From Phytopythium helicoides (lineage: Eukaryota; Oomycota; Peronosporomycetes; Pythiales; Pythiaceae): DNA of 64,000 nt. Where the stretch lies: NCBI GenBank assembly GCA_024867545.1, contig JANFNE010000074.1, forward strand, positions 62,001 to 126,000, in the 5' to 3' direction. Below, in pieces: positions 1-11,069 of this stretch. Under the pieces are notes generated by a model. That model did no database searches, was not told the origin of the DNA, and was given only the letters and a program-made list of their open reading frames with translations. A program made the translations under genes and the position numbers. Within the stretch, counting starts at the first letter, position 1; each line of letters begins with the position of its first letter.

Positions 1-1
1 C

Positions 2-916
2 AACGGTCTCTATGCCAACGGGTCGTACTCTGATGCCGACTTGGAGACTGCCAAGCAATACGCCTCGAAGTCGGAGTACACGATCGTCGCTATTGGTGAG
101 GCAAACTACGAAGAGAAGGTTGGAGATATCAACAGCCTTGACCTTCCGGCTGGACAGATCGAGTACGTGAAGGAGATCGCCGCGACTGGCACGAAGGTCA
201 TCCTCGTTCTGTTTGAAGGTCGCCCGCGTCTGCTGAATGGACTCACCGAGTACGTGTACGCTGTGGTGAACGGTTTGCTTCCGTGCGAGCTCGGTGGTCA
301 GGCCATGGCCGAGATCATCTACGGACAGGTGAACCCTAGCGGACGTCTCCCCATCACGTACCCGAAGGACTCGGGCAACATCGCCATCCCGTACAACCAC
401 CTTGTGACCACGCAGTGCGCATCGGGCGACTACTGCGAGATGCAGTGGGACTTTGGCCACGGTCTCAGCTACACGACGTTCGACTACTCGAATCTGACGT
501 TGAGCACGTCCAACGTGACGTCGAGCTCGGATACGATCGACGTGTCGTTGACAGTGACGAACTCTGGGTCGGTGGCTGGCAAGGAGACAGTGATGCTGTT
601 TCTGACGCAGCCGTACCGCTCGTACTCGGTGCCGGAGGTCAAGATGCTCAAGAAGTTCAGCAAGATCAGTTTGGAGGCCGGCGAGTCGACGAGCGTAGCG
701 TTCACTCTGACCAAGGACGACTGGAGCGTGTACTACCCTCAGATCGGCCAGGGTCTAAAGCAGGTGGCGGAGGACGCGGACTACGTGATCGCGATCAAAC
801 CCGAGACGGACTGCGACGTGTACAACTCGACCGCGACGGCGCTCAACCCGCTGTGCGCGACGTTCACGCTCAGCACGGGCGAGTACCCGTACGGCAGTCT
901 TCCCGAGGTGATGTAA
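2..916 (+). CDS. GH3 beta-glucosidase, C-terminal part (5' end outside window)
   Basis: This reading frame is open from base 2, so only the last ~304 codons are inside the window. The visible part matches the C-terminal half of glycoside hydrolase family 3 beta-glucosidases. It has the C-terminal sandwich domain, with a VVNGLLPCELGGQAMAEIIYG-like segment followed by NPSGRLPITYP, then the DFGHGLSYTTFDYSNL junction, and a fibronectin type III-like domain over the last ~120 residues. Enzymes of this family remove terminal beta-glucose from cello-oligosaccharides or glycosides and in oomycetes are commonly secreted. The nucleophile Asp and the signal peptide would lie upstream and cannot be checked. 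The stop is TAA at 914-916. Family assignment is firm; substrate is unknown. Confidence 0.9.
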   Translation, partial: NGLYANGSYSDADLETAKQYASKSEYTIVAIGEANYEEKVGDINSLDLPAGQIEYVKEIAATGTKVILVLFEGRPRLLNGLTEYVYAVVNGLLPCELGGQAMAEIIYGQVNPSGRLPITYPKDSGNIAIPYNHLVTTQCASGDYCEMQWDFGHGLSYTTFDYSNLTLSTSNVTSSSDTIDVSLTVTNSGSVAGKETVMLFLTQPYRSYSVPEVKMLKKFSKISLEAGESTSVAFTLTKDDWSVYYPQIGQGLKQVAEDADYVIAIKPETDCDVYNSTATALNPLCATFTLSTGEYPYGSLPEVM

Positions 917-1260
917 GGCGAATTAGAAGCAGTAGCTAGTTCGCAGAGCAGGAACTTTGTGTAGTAGCCGCTCGATGCACATACTGCTGCGTATGCACGT
1001 GGCTGTAGTGATCGTCAATGCAATATGCAGGCGCCGCTCACTTCAACTTGAATCGTAAAGTCCGCATGCGAACCTACCTCGCTCTTCCGTCCCGCCTTCT
1101 CTCCCCTCGGGGAAAAGTGCGACACCTCATGCGATCGCCGGCATATTAGCACCGGTGAGCGTTCGTTCTCGATCAATCGATCAGCACGCATTCCCGGCGT
1201 CCGCGCGCCGCTGGGGGCTCCGGAGCGCTTCATATTCGGATTCAGCGCGTCTCGGCGGTC
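917..1260. other. Intergenic region, GH3 to zinc-finger gene
   Basis: There are 344 bases between two head-to-tail genes. I see no convincing coding sequence; the long minus-strand frame overlapping its end is a shadow of the GC-rich zinc-finger gene. It must hold the 3' end of the GH3 transcript and the promoter of the next gene. Confidence 0.5.
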
Positions 1261-2154
1261 ATGGACGTGGGCTCGCACTGCTCCGTTGGCGCCTGCAACC
1301 AGGTGGACTTTCTCCCGTTCTCGTGCGACTGCTGCGGCGGCGTCTTCTGCCTGCAGCACCGCAGCTACGACGCGCACGAGTGCCCCAAGGCCGGCGGGAA
1401 GGACCGGCGCGTGCTCACGTGCCCGCTGTGCAGCCGGCTGGTGCGCTGGACGGCCGAGCAGGACGTGAACGAGGTCTGGGAGCAGCACGTGCGCTCGGGG
1501 AGCTGCGCGCCGGAGCGCAAGGCCGGGGGTGCGCAGAAGAAGCCAAAGAAGAAGAGATGCGCCGCGGACGGATGCAGGGAGGTGCTGCTCACGTCCAACT
1601 CGTTCCACTGCGCCAAGTGCAGGCAGGACGTGTGTCTGCGCCACCGCTTCGAGAGCGACCACGACTGCGCGAGCGCGCGCCAGAAGCAGCGCCAGTCCTT
1701 CTGGGGCGGCGCGGCGACGAGCAACGCGGCCAAGAGCGCGACGAGCGCGACAAGGAGGCCGTCGGGGGCGGCGGCGGCTGCGACAGCTCGAAAGTCGGTG
1801 ACGGCGGCCGCCAGCAGCGCCAAGAGCGCCGTGAACAGCCTGGTGCAGAGCGCCAAGGCTGCCACTGCTGCAGCGCCGGCTATCACGACCAGCTCGGAGC
1901 AGTGCCCGATCTGCCAGCGGCGCTTCCAGTACGTCAGCCAGCTCATCCAGCACGTGAATCGCGAGCACCCGGACCCGCAGCAGGCCTCATCACAAGCTGC
2001 AGCAGCTCCAAGCACCAGCGGCAATGGCGGCGAGACGTGTCCGCAGTGCCGCGCGGTGTTCCCGGACCTGAACGCTCTGATCCGGCACGCGGAGGCCGCG
2101 CACGCGGGTGGGGTGACGAATGGGGCCGACCAGGACAAGTGCAGTGTCATGTAG
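1261..2154 (+). CDS. ZFAND2/AIRAP-like AN1 zinc-finger protein with C2H2 fingers and CaaX box
   Basis: A single-exon 297-aa protein. Residues ~5-43 form an AN1 finger with HCSVGACNQVDFLPFSCDCC spacing, and a second AN1 finger lies at ~98-140 (CAADGC...CAKCRQDVCLRHRFESDHDC). This matches the tandem AN1 pair of ZFAND2A/2B (AIRAP/AIRAPL), which bind the proteasome and p97/VCP during arsenite or proteotoxic stress. After an Ala/Ser-rich linker (~145-210) come two C2H2-type fingers (CPICQRRF and CPQCRAVF, each closing with H-x4-H). The last four residues, CSVM, fit a farnesylation CaaX box. Animal ZFAND2B is also prenylated but carries ubiquitin-interacting motifs, which I do not see here. The ATG is the first in frame and precedes the first finger directly. 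Function is inferred from the family. Confidence 0.85.
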   Translation: MDVGSHCSVGACNQVDFLPFSCDCCGGVFCLQHRSYDAHECPKAGGKDRRVLTCPLCSRLVRWTAEQDVNEVWEQHVRSGSCAPERKAGGAQKKPKKKRCAADGCREVLLTSNSFHCAKCRQDVCLRHRFESDHDCASARQKQRQSFWGGAATSNAAKSATSATRRPSGAAAAATARKSVTAAASSAKSAVNSLVQSAKAATAAAPAITTSSEQCPICQRRFQYVSQLIQHVNREHPDPQQASSQAAAAPSTSGNGGETCPQCRAVFPDLNALIRHAEAAHAGGVTNGADQDKCSVM

Positions 2155-2244
2155 CAGCAGAGATTAACCGATAGATGCAACAAGTGACTCGTGTTCCACG
2201 CTCGTGTGTGTGTCGGAAGTAGAAGAAAAAAAAAGCTCTGCCGC

Positions 2245-2733
<489 letters not shown>

Positions 2734-2791
2734 TTAGAAAAACGTTACGAACCGGGAAGAGCACTTCAACGTGAGCACACATGGATGCACT

Positions 2792-5184
2792 TCAAGCTCG
2801 CGACGCCTCCTGGAGGGCAGCCACGTGAGCTGCGCACGAGCGGGCTAGAGAACCGTACGACGTCATTTCGGGGTCCACCTCGCGGTTGTGGAGCTTGGCG
2901 GCGTGGTGGAAGTTGGACACGGCTGCGTTCTTGCGTCCACCCCCGCGAGTGCGCTGCTGGCCCTTGGCAGGCACCACGTTGTATCCTCCTTCGAGTACCG
3001 ACACGATGCGGCCGTCGCAGCAGCTGCACGAATCGTCGAAAGAGCTGTTAGTCATCATAAATATGCATAGGTCAAGAAGGGGTTGCAAGCACGGCGTACT
3101 CGTCAGCGACGGCGATAATTTGCTCGGTGATCCAGCCGTAGTCGTCCTCGCTCAGGTAATAGTAAAAGTCGTCGGCGTGGCCGTCAAAGCCCGCCGACAG
3201 CATGATGAGGTCTGGCTGGAACGCCGTGAGGGCAGGCAGCAGGCGGTTGGTCACGTTCTCGCGGAACGCCTTGGAAGCGCGCTCCATGAGAGCCTTCTGC
3301 GCCTTCGACGACAGTTTCTGCCGCTCATCGAGAAATCGAGGCCCAAGCACCTCTAGCGGCATGTTAATAACGTTCTTGTGGTCTCGTAGCTCTGGTGAGC
3401 AGCCGTTCGGTCCGGAGCCAGAGCACGGGTAGAAGTTCTCGTCGTCAAACAAGTGGATGGAGGCAAAGAAGACGTTGTCCGAGTCCTTGTCGTCGCGCCA
3501 CGGCTTGTACGACGAAAAGCTGACTGGCGCCCAGCTCGGTGGCAACGGATAGTTTTGCTTGTGCGGCACAAGATTCCTGATAATCTCCTCGGTACCGTTG
3601 CCGTGGTGAATATCAAAGTCTACGATAGCGATGCGCTCAATAGTCGGAAGAGGTCGATGACCACTCGCAACCGAGAGCTGGTGTCGGCTTGGGCTTGGGG
3701 TGTAGTACGGTCCGCTGTAGTTTGTCATTGCGTACGCAGCACCGATGCACACGTTGTTGAGTAGACAGAAGCCACACGTGCACATTTCGGGACGAAGATG
3801 GAAGCCCTCGCCGTCCACGCAACCGTTTGGTCCGGCGTGGTGACCAGGAGGACGCACAACCACGAAAGCATTCCTGCTCGCCAAATCGATCTCGTGGTCA
3901 GACTCGATGTCTGCCACTAGGTGCGAGCAGTAACACCCTACCTGTACTGGTTCGTCAGCACTTTGTCGATGGCGTGGCAAACCGCGCCTGCTGCCATTCG
4001 CGCAGCCAGGTAGCTGTTCTTGGAAATCGGCGAGTCCATATCAAGTGTTCCAGCTGATGGTGGGTCCTCCACATTGAAACACGCTTCTGCTTTCTCAGAC
4101 TGATATACAAAGAGGCATCTAGTCAGTCTCCGACATCATGACGTCGCTTTTTTACACTTTTGCGTACCTTCACCCACTGGCTGTACGGCAATGATCGGTT
4201 TTTCTTGCTGTCGCTTTTCGAGCCATCGTCAAAAAGTGTTCCGACGAGACATTCTTCGTTCAGGAGCGGCAGCTTGTTGCATGACTTTTCCAAGTGCTGG
4301 ATGTACTCGAATGTGTGGACCCGAAGGAGGTCGTTCAGCCGCGCCGGTCGTAGCTCGTCCAGATTGGCCCACGTCAGATCCCGGAACCGATCCTTCAGTA
4401 GCACACCCTCTGGCCCTCCCAGTACCGTTAGTCGCTGTCGACTTTCCTGATGTGAGTCGTTATGGTGGTCCAGGCAAGTCGGCTGGCACACGACCAATGT
4501 CCCGACTGGCTCGTCTTCGAGTTGGCGCAGCAGGTTGCTCGCGAGTGTGGCGAGCGTCGAGCTCTTCGAGTCAATCTTGACTTGACGAGGACTTGTCTCA
4601 GCATTGACCGGGCTTGCACCGTCGCTCATCGGCGAAGTCGCCTCAGGTTCTGCCATCGGCTCCTCAGTCTTGACAAACTCCACCAGCGGTTGCTGATAGT
4701 GCTGGCGCTTCCACGAGTACTGGTCGGCGCCAGTGGGGTATCCTCTGGCGCTGGCGGGCGACGGCGCCGGTCGCTTGCGAGGGTGGAGCACTTTGTCCTG
4801 CGTGACGCAATTGAGCGGGATGTCGAGCTCGTCCTGCTCGTCCTTGAACCTGAAGGGCGTGTAGGGCCTGTCCTCGACGATCTCTCCCTCCTCTCTGTCG
4901 CTGTTTCCTTCGTCCATGTCTTCAGCCAGCGTGACGCTCGACATGCGGTGCAGCGCAGGCACGTCGCTTGGCATGGCGTGCGGGCCTCCACTACGGTCCG
5001 TGTTGCTGCTGGCCGTGTCGCTGGCCGAGCTCTCGGGGCTGCTGGCACTCAGCAAGGACGTGATGTTGTGCGGCCGAGCCGCGAACCGCGGAGAGCGCGG
5101 CGGCGTGCGCAGCTCCAGCAGCGAGACGCCCGCCTGCGAGTCCTCGTCGTCCGAGTTGTACCAGATAGGCCTGCTCGCCCTCAT
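2792..5184 (-). CDS. Class II histone deacetylase (4 exons)
   Basis: Exons are 5184-4168, 4099-3942, 3873-3100 and 3023-2792, giving 726 aa. The introns are 68, 68 and 76 nt (donors GTACGC, GTAGGG, GTACGC; all end CAG) and the lengths sum to an exact frame. Residues ~1-240 are Ser/acidic-rich and look disordered. The deacetylase domain follows, with RPPGHHAG at ~399-406 (active-site His pair), DFDIHHGNG (zinc ligands ~D479 and H481), SAGFDGH (zinc ligand ~D622) and EGGYN (catalytic Tyr ~664). All catalytic residues are present. The SEKAEACFNVEDPPS segment across the first intron resembles HDA1/class II enzymes. It is expected to deacetylate histone or other lysines. The ATG at 5184 is chosen because upstream sequence looks non-coding; the start is the least certain point. 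Confidence 0.9.
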
Positions 5185-5969
5185 GCTGCTACTGGAGATG
5201 GCTACACTTGCAGGGAGCTCGACAAGCTGAAGCTGCTGGCTTTTCTCTCGGTTTCTTCTTCTTGGCTTGGGCTCGGCGACGCGCGTTGGAGAATGGCAAT
5301 GCCGCGGCGTCGGTCGGCGACCCGTACGGTACCGAGAGGTGATTGGGATACACCATCTGTACACCAAACGGAGCGCACCGTGTTTTGACTGTGCAACCCT
5401 TCTGGGTAACGGTCGGGCGTATAGTGGGGCCGAGGTGTTTGGCTTTTCACGAACTGGCGACAGCTGTGCTTTCGTGGGGATGGCCCCCGCCTCCCCTCCC
5501 GGTGCTCTATCGTAGTCGCTGGAACCAACAAGCGAGCGAGGCTTTCGGCATTGAGACCCGTGCCTTTGACGACTGTGCTTTTTTTTTGTTTTCTTTCACC
5601 CACACGAAGAAAGTTGGATTTTGGTGCTTGGGTCGAAAGACTTGGAAATGCACGCTGGGAGACTGCATTGAGCATGTGGTAGAGTGGTGAGGGAGAGCTT
5701 CGTGGAGGGAGGCAAGGGGGAAGGAAGTTGAGTGTTCGCTTGAGCGGGCTGGGATTTTTGGCGTCATACTGAGCGCTCGCAGATTTGTGGACACCAAGAC
5801 ACAGCATTGTGAGCGCATGTCACAGTCGTGGAGGACATACCGTGTTTTGTGAAATGGGTACACAAATGACAATCGTGCGACTTCAACTACGTATGGCTTG
5901 AATGACGAGTGAGGTGGTCGCGTGTCAGTCTTGTTGGGCGAATGCAACTATTAACACGAGCGAAACAAC
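5185..5969. other. Intergenic region, HDAC promoter side and 3' flank of GT-a
   Basis: A stretch of 785 bases containing frames on both strands, none with recognisable protein features. It is the upstream region of the minus-strand deacetylase and the 3' flank of the next minus-strand gene. I see no repeat or RNA gene. Confidence 0.45.
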
Positions 5970-7588
5970 CTACGAGAACTCGGATATATCAAGTCTCAAG
6001 TCGCCCGCTCCGGCGGCATTTCCACGCGCCAGGGCACGCAGCTCCTGCATCTTTGCGGCGAAGAAGTTCATGTCGATCAGGTATTGCTTGCGAGCACGCA
6101 CAGCCAAGGTCTCACGCTCTTCCGGGGTCATGGCGAGAACCTTCTCGACAGCACGACAGACTCTATTCCCACCAAAGCCTGCCACCAGACCCTCCACGTC
6201 CTTCAAACCGTGATCACCTTTGTTGTAGTTGCCGCCCAAAAGCTGCTGACCGCTCATATGGCGGCTAGCTGGAATTAGCACGGCTGAGGCATGTGAGAGC
6301 AACTCGTTCATCGGAGGAACATCGGTAGACACAATCACTGCACTGCTTGCTCGAGCTTGGTTGATGTAATGGCCGTATCCCTCGTGCACACTCGTGCACA
6401 GGAAGAATGCAGTCTCGGCAATCATGCGACCAAAGTCGTTCGCATCCACCCGACCAAGGTGAAGCTCCACTTGACTGCCTCGGATACGCTCGTCGTACTC
6501 AGCACTCAACCAACCATCGTAGACTTTCGAGTCTATGTAGATATGTAGTGGTGGAAAGTCCGGTCGCTCGAGCCAGCAGTTGAGGACGGGAAGCGTTCCC
6601 TTCTGTACACTCGTTCCGACCGCGTGCACAAACTTGACGCTGCTGAAGTTCTTCGGACGAATTGCAGACTCACCAAGTCGAACACGAGCGAGCGTTGCCA
6701 CGTCAGACGACGTATGACGGGTGTAAATGACACGAGTGTTGCGAGGATTGCCTTCTTGCGCGTACCACAACCGGACACGTCGCGCGCAAATAGCAGTTTT
6801 GCAGAGCACGACGTCGACTCCCCAGTAGTGCTCCGGCTTGAGTTCGTACATCTCGATGTTGGGCATTAGGTACAGAGGCTTGTCAATGGGCCACTCGCGC
6901 GACTTGGTCACGCCGTCCCAGTAATGGTTGAAGAAGATCATGGGTGTCTTGGGACACAAATCATGATACCCGATAGTCTTGCCCGTGCTCTTGTCGACAT
7001 ATTTCTTTTCGATCGCCCACCGTGGCAGCAACCGAGACTTCAAAACTGCATGAATAGAAAGCTTGTTAGACCTCACGAAACTACAAACCGAGCAGAAGAT
7101 CCGATTGCAAACGCACACTTTGTGTAGGCGATCGCGTCTTCGCAGTAGCCGTGACTGCGAATACCCTCCGGGAGGAAAATGTCGACGTCTGGGCAGTCCC
7201 CCACCTTCTCCATCAAGTCTGGGTCGTTCTCCTTGACAACTCCCTCATCCGGCTTGGTTGGCTGCGAGCCGTCTTGACCATAGGTCCACGGGACGATCTC
7301 ATTCTTGTACTTGAGGCAGGCTTCATGCAGCAGGCTGAGGTGAACAAGTTCAGCTTGCGGGACCTCATTAGCCCACTCGGAGGCGAGGATCTCTGGCGGG
7401 TAGTACCCGAAGCCGTCGTTGTCTACCTCTCGCGCGAAGAAGTCGGAGGCCTTGAAGTCCCAGAGTGGCAGCAGCAGCGTCTCGACCGTAAACAGCAGCG
7501 CACCGAGCGCCAGCAGCGCCAGGATGCCCTGCTGCACCGTCAGCTGGCCCACACGCGCCGCGAATCTCTCTCGGCGCGACTTTGCCAT
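5970..7588 (-). CDS. Type II membrane glycosyltransferase-like protein, paralog GT-a
   Basis: Two exons, 7588-7117 and 7045-5970, give 515 aa. The 71-nt intron (donor GTGCGT, acceptor TGCAG) is phase 1 and falls at Y-T-K-F-L-K-S-R. A short basic N-terminus is followed by one hydrophobic helix (~18-40), as in Golgi type II enzymes. The lumenal part has the family blocks PDVDIFLPEG, GYCEDAIAYTK, FFNHYWD, LMPNIEMYEL, VLCKT and QEGNPRNT. A GT-B-like C-terminal domain follows with EGYGHYINQARAS and PMNEL. Compared with GT4-type enzymes, the E-x7-E motif reads E-x7-Q. It is probably a sugar transferase of the secretory pathway; donor and acceptor are unknown. The ATG at 7588 is chosen over an upstream non-ATG extension because its context aligns with GT-b. 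It is a tandem neighbour of GT-b, with exon 2 nearly identical. Confidence 0.8.
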
Positions 7589-7906
7589 GGCGATCCGCTG
7601 GACGCGAGAGCGGCGAGGGGGAGCGGGCTGGAGGAGAGACGAGAGCGCGAGAACTCGCAGCAGACAGGCCACCTACGCGCTGCTTGGGCCTCGAGGGAGC
7701 TGGCGGAGGCGACGAGGAGGGGAGGCCGCGGCGAGTCCGGTGTCTGATTGTCGACACGTTCTGAGCTGGTGAGGTCGGGGACGTCACTAAACCGCGTTTT
7801 GCGATACGAAATGGTCCACTTCAACCGCATGAGTGGTGATGGAGTCGTTCGTGTTGGACGCATGCAGCTATCTAATACAAGCGGAACAAACTACGTGAGC
7901 TCGAGG
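7589..7906. other. Intergenic region between GT-a and GT-b
   Basis: 318 bases between head-to-tail paralogs, holding the GT-a promoter and GT-b 3' flank. The sequence just downstream of the GT-b stop (about 7855-7895, acgcatgcagctatctaata) resembles that downstream of the GT-a stop (about 5938-5970). This is consistent with a tandem duplication that included the 3' flank. Confidence 0.4.
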
Positions 7907-9599
7907 CTAGCCGCCCACCCGCAGGTTGACCGTTCCAGCGGCGTTTCCACGCGCCAGGGCTCGCAATTCCTGCATTTTTGCGGCGAAGAAGTTCATGTCG
8001 ATCAGGTACTGCTTGCGAGCACGCACAGCCATCGCCTCGCGTTCTTCGGTGGCCATGGCGAGAACCTGTTCAACGGCACGGCACACACCATCCTTTTCGA
8101 AGCCAGCCGTCATTCCTTCTACGTCCAACAGACCGTGCTCGCCCTTAAAGTTGCCTCCCATGAGCTGCTGGTCGATCATCAAGCGGTTCGCAGGGATCAG
8201 CACCCCCGACACCCGTGAGAGCAGTTCGTTCATCGGAGGAACATCAGTGGACACAATCACTGCGCTGCTCGCTCGAGCTTGGTTGATGTAGTGACCGTAC
8301 CCTTCATGCACACTCGTGCATAGGAAGAATGCAGTCTCGGCAATCATACGACCAAAGTCGTTCGCATCCACCCGACCAAGGTGAAGCTCCACCTGACTGC
8401 CTCGAATACGCTCGTCGTATGCATCGCTGAGCCAGCCATCGTAGACATCGGAGTCCATGTAGATATGCAGTGGTGGGAAGTCGGGCCGCTCCAGCCAGCA
8501 GTTTAGCACAGCGCGAGTGCCTTTTTGCACACTCGTACCAATTGCATGCACAAACTCGACATTGCTGAAGTTCTTCGGACGAATCGCAGACTCTCCCAAC
8601 CGCACACGAGCGAGCGTTGCCACGTCCGACGACGTGTGACGGGTGTAGATGACGCGAGTGTTGCGAGGATTGCCTTCTTGCGCGTACCACAACCGGACAC
8701 GTCGCGCGCAAATCGCAGTTTTGCAGAGTACGACGTCGACTCCCCAGTAGTGCCTCGCTTCAAGCTCGTACATCTCAATGTTGGGCATCAAGTATATCGG
8801 CTTGTCGATGGGCCACTCGCGCGACTCGGTGACGCCGTCCCAGTAATGGTTGAAGAAGATCATGGGCGTCTTGGGACAGAGTTCGTGGTATCCGACGGTC
8901 TTGCCCGTGTCTCTGTCAACGTATTTCTTGTCAATTGCCCATCGAGGTAGCAGTCGAGACTTTAAAACTGTAATGAATCACGAATGTTAGAGCAGCCACT
9001 CGCACGGTCGAAAGAAAGCAAAGGATACACGCACACTTTGTGTAGGCGATCGCGTCTTCGCAGTAGCCATGTCCGCGGATACCCTTCGGGAGGAAAATAT
9101 CAACGTCTGGACAATCCCGCACCTTCTCGAGCACGTCCGGGTCGCTCTCCGTCACGATGCCCTCCTCGGGCGTGGTCGGCTGGTAGCCGTCCCGACCATA
9201 GGTCCACGGGACGATCTCATCTTTAAACTTGAGACAGGCCTCATGCAGCAGACTCAAGTGCACGAGGTCTGCCTGCGGGACCTCTTCGGCCCACTCGGAG
9301 GCGAGGATCTCAGGCGGGTAGAGCCCGAACCCGCCGTTCCCCTTGACGGCCTTGCTGCCGTCGATCGGCGTGTACGCGGTGGTGTTCAGGTGCGCGACGT
9401 CCTCCTTGTCGACGGCCGCGTCGCCCTCTCGCGCAAAGTAGTCGGAGACGCTGTAGTCCCAGCGCGGCAGCAGCATCGTCTCCGCCGCGAGCAGCAGCGC
9501 GCCGAGCGCCAGCAGCAGCAGCAGCCCCTGCTGCACCGTCAGCTGGCCCACGCGCGCCGCGCAGCCGCCTCGGTGCGCGTTGCTCGGCTTTTTGCCCAT
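7907..9599 (-). CDS. Type II membrane glycosyltransferase-like protein, paralog GT-b
   Basis: Two exons, 9599-9035 and 8967-7907, give 541 aa. The 67-nt phase-1 intron (donor GTGCGT, acceptor TACAG) sits at the same codon as in GT-a. The membrane helix is at ~23-44. Exon 1 carries a ~26-aa insertion relative to GT-a between the helix and the GxGLYPPEILASEW block. The lumenal region has PDVDIFLPKG, GYCEDAIAYTK, ELCPKTPMIFFNHYWD, LMPNIEMYEL and QEGNPRNT, and the C-terminal EGYGHYINQARAS/PMNEL signature with E-x7-Q. The ATG at 9599 aligns with that of GT-a (M-[AG]-K). Sequence between GT-a and GT-b is closest in exon 2. Assignment to a GT-B (GT4-like) fold is by motif only. Confidence 0.8.
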
Positions 9600-11069
9600 C
9601 GCGAGCCGCGGAACCGCCGAATGAGCGCACGCTGAGCCTGCGGGGGGCGACAGTTGACGGGCACGCGCCTGCTCCGGCCCCAACCAACTCGGCGCCGCGG
9701 TGCAGAGGCGCTCAGCTCTGGCGACGGAGCGGGTCGGTCGCTCGCGCTGCTTGGCGTTCTGGAGTGGCGTCGGTCGGTGAGGAGGGGCGATTGCGCGACC
9801 TTCGCGCGACAGTATCTGAACCTCTGGGAATGCATGTGTGTATGCGCTTGTGGAGGTCGAGTGAACCCAATGTACCGGTGCTTAACCGGTACGCTGGGTT
9901 GTGGCCCGGTTTTGTTCGTTTTGCTGGCGATCGTCGGTCAAAGGTTCTAGATCCGGTTGCAGTGCGGTGTCGCGTCCGGCGTTTTGCACTTGTTAGTTCG
10001 CTGTTTGCATTGCGAGTGATGAGTGTTGGGGTGCACAAAACTGGTAGCTCGACGGGTTATTTGTAGCGGGGTCGAAGTAATGGAAGAGCGCTGGGTCACC
10101 CTCTGGACTGCGGCGGTGGCCGGATGGACCCGTCCGGAAAAGATCTGCACTCGGTTGGCCCAATGGCCTCTACGCCAATGTATCTAGCTGCCGACCCGCG
10201 GGCTTGGCTCACTAGCGCCAGTGTTATGGATCAAAGGAGAGCCAACGCGTGGTCGTCGCCGAGCCTTTTTGGCTTGTCTGCGGGGATCGTGCGATCGCTC
10301 GAGGCTGGCTTTTCTGATAATTTAGAGGCCACGCGATTTCCTGATTCAGTAGGTAAAACGAGTCATAAACACGCGCTGGTCGGCATGATTCGATACCAAT
10401 CGCAGTCGATTCCCACGTTTTTCTTTCGCGATCGGCCACTTCAACCCACTGCTTTAGCGCTCTGCCAACCGCAGGAAGATAGCCACACAATTGCGGCCTT
10501 CTACCCTCAAATAGCAACCCGATCCTGCACGGCCGCGCCAGCTGTTGCCGTTCCCCTATACAATCCTCTTCATGAGTCGTCTCGCGGCCACGTCGGCGGT
10601 TGCTGAATAAGGGGGCAACTGGCCCTCCTCCTCCCCTTTCTCCCCCGCTTGCTTCCAGGGCCTTCCCCCCACATCCCTGTTTGTTCTCTCGGGAGCAAGT
10701 CGAGGAGCGTCACCAGCGCGGGCCACGGGGGCGAGGAGAAGCGCCGGCCGTCAGTGAGAAAAGCAGCAGCGGCAGCCCGAGGAACGCGCGCGGAAGAGAG
10801 AGCGAGCGAGCGAGCCGCGCGGGCCGGCGAGCGGACGCCAGCGCCAGTCGCAGACCCGAGACGACCGGGACACTCGCAGCGCCGCGCTCATCGGGAAAGC
10901 CCGGCGTTCCTCCGCTTCACTCGCGCACTCTCCGGAGCTCAAAGATCCACAGCGAGCCGCCAGTCGGGCGTCGCTGTACGAGGAGCTTGAGAGGAAGCAG
11001 ACACCGCCGTTGGCGCGTGGGACCAGGGAGCGAGGCGGTATTTTTAGGCGGACCAATCAGGGAGCTGCC
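9600..11069. other. Divergent intergenic region, GT-b and PH-domain gene
   Basis: About 1.47 kb between divergently transcribed genes. Several frames of 100-170 codons occur, but they are low-complexity (Arg/Ala/Pro/Ser) and none resembles a known protein. The last ~400 bases are very GC-rich and probably hold the 5' leader of the PH-domain gene. A palindromic element at 9864-9900 is listed separately. Confidence 0.45.
9864..9900. repeat. Nested inverted repeat with GTACCGGT core
   Basis: An inner pair of perfect 8-base arms (9872-9879 GTACCGGT and 9885-9892 ACCGGTAC) is separated by 5 bases. It is nested inside 6-base arms (9864-9869 AACCCA, 9895-9900 TGGGTT). The element could form a hairpin or bind a dimeric protein. 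It lies ~270 bases upstream of the GT-b ATG. Confidence 0.6.

Noticed and set aside
1015..1968. 317-codon minus-strand frame opposite the zinc-finger gene
   Set aside because: It is a GC-driven antisense shadow of the AN1 protein, with low-complexity Arg/Ala/Leu content.
10124..10606. 160-codon plus-strand frame between GT-b and the PH-domain gene
   Set aside because: No recognisable motif or coding bias. It lies in a promoter-rich divergent region.
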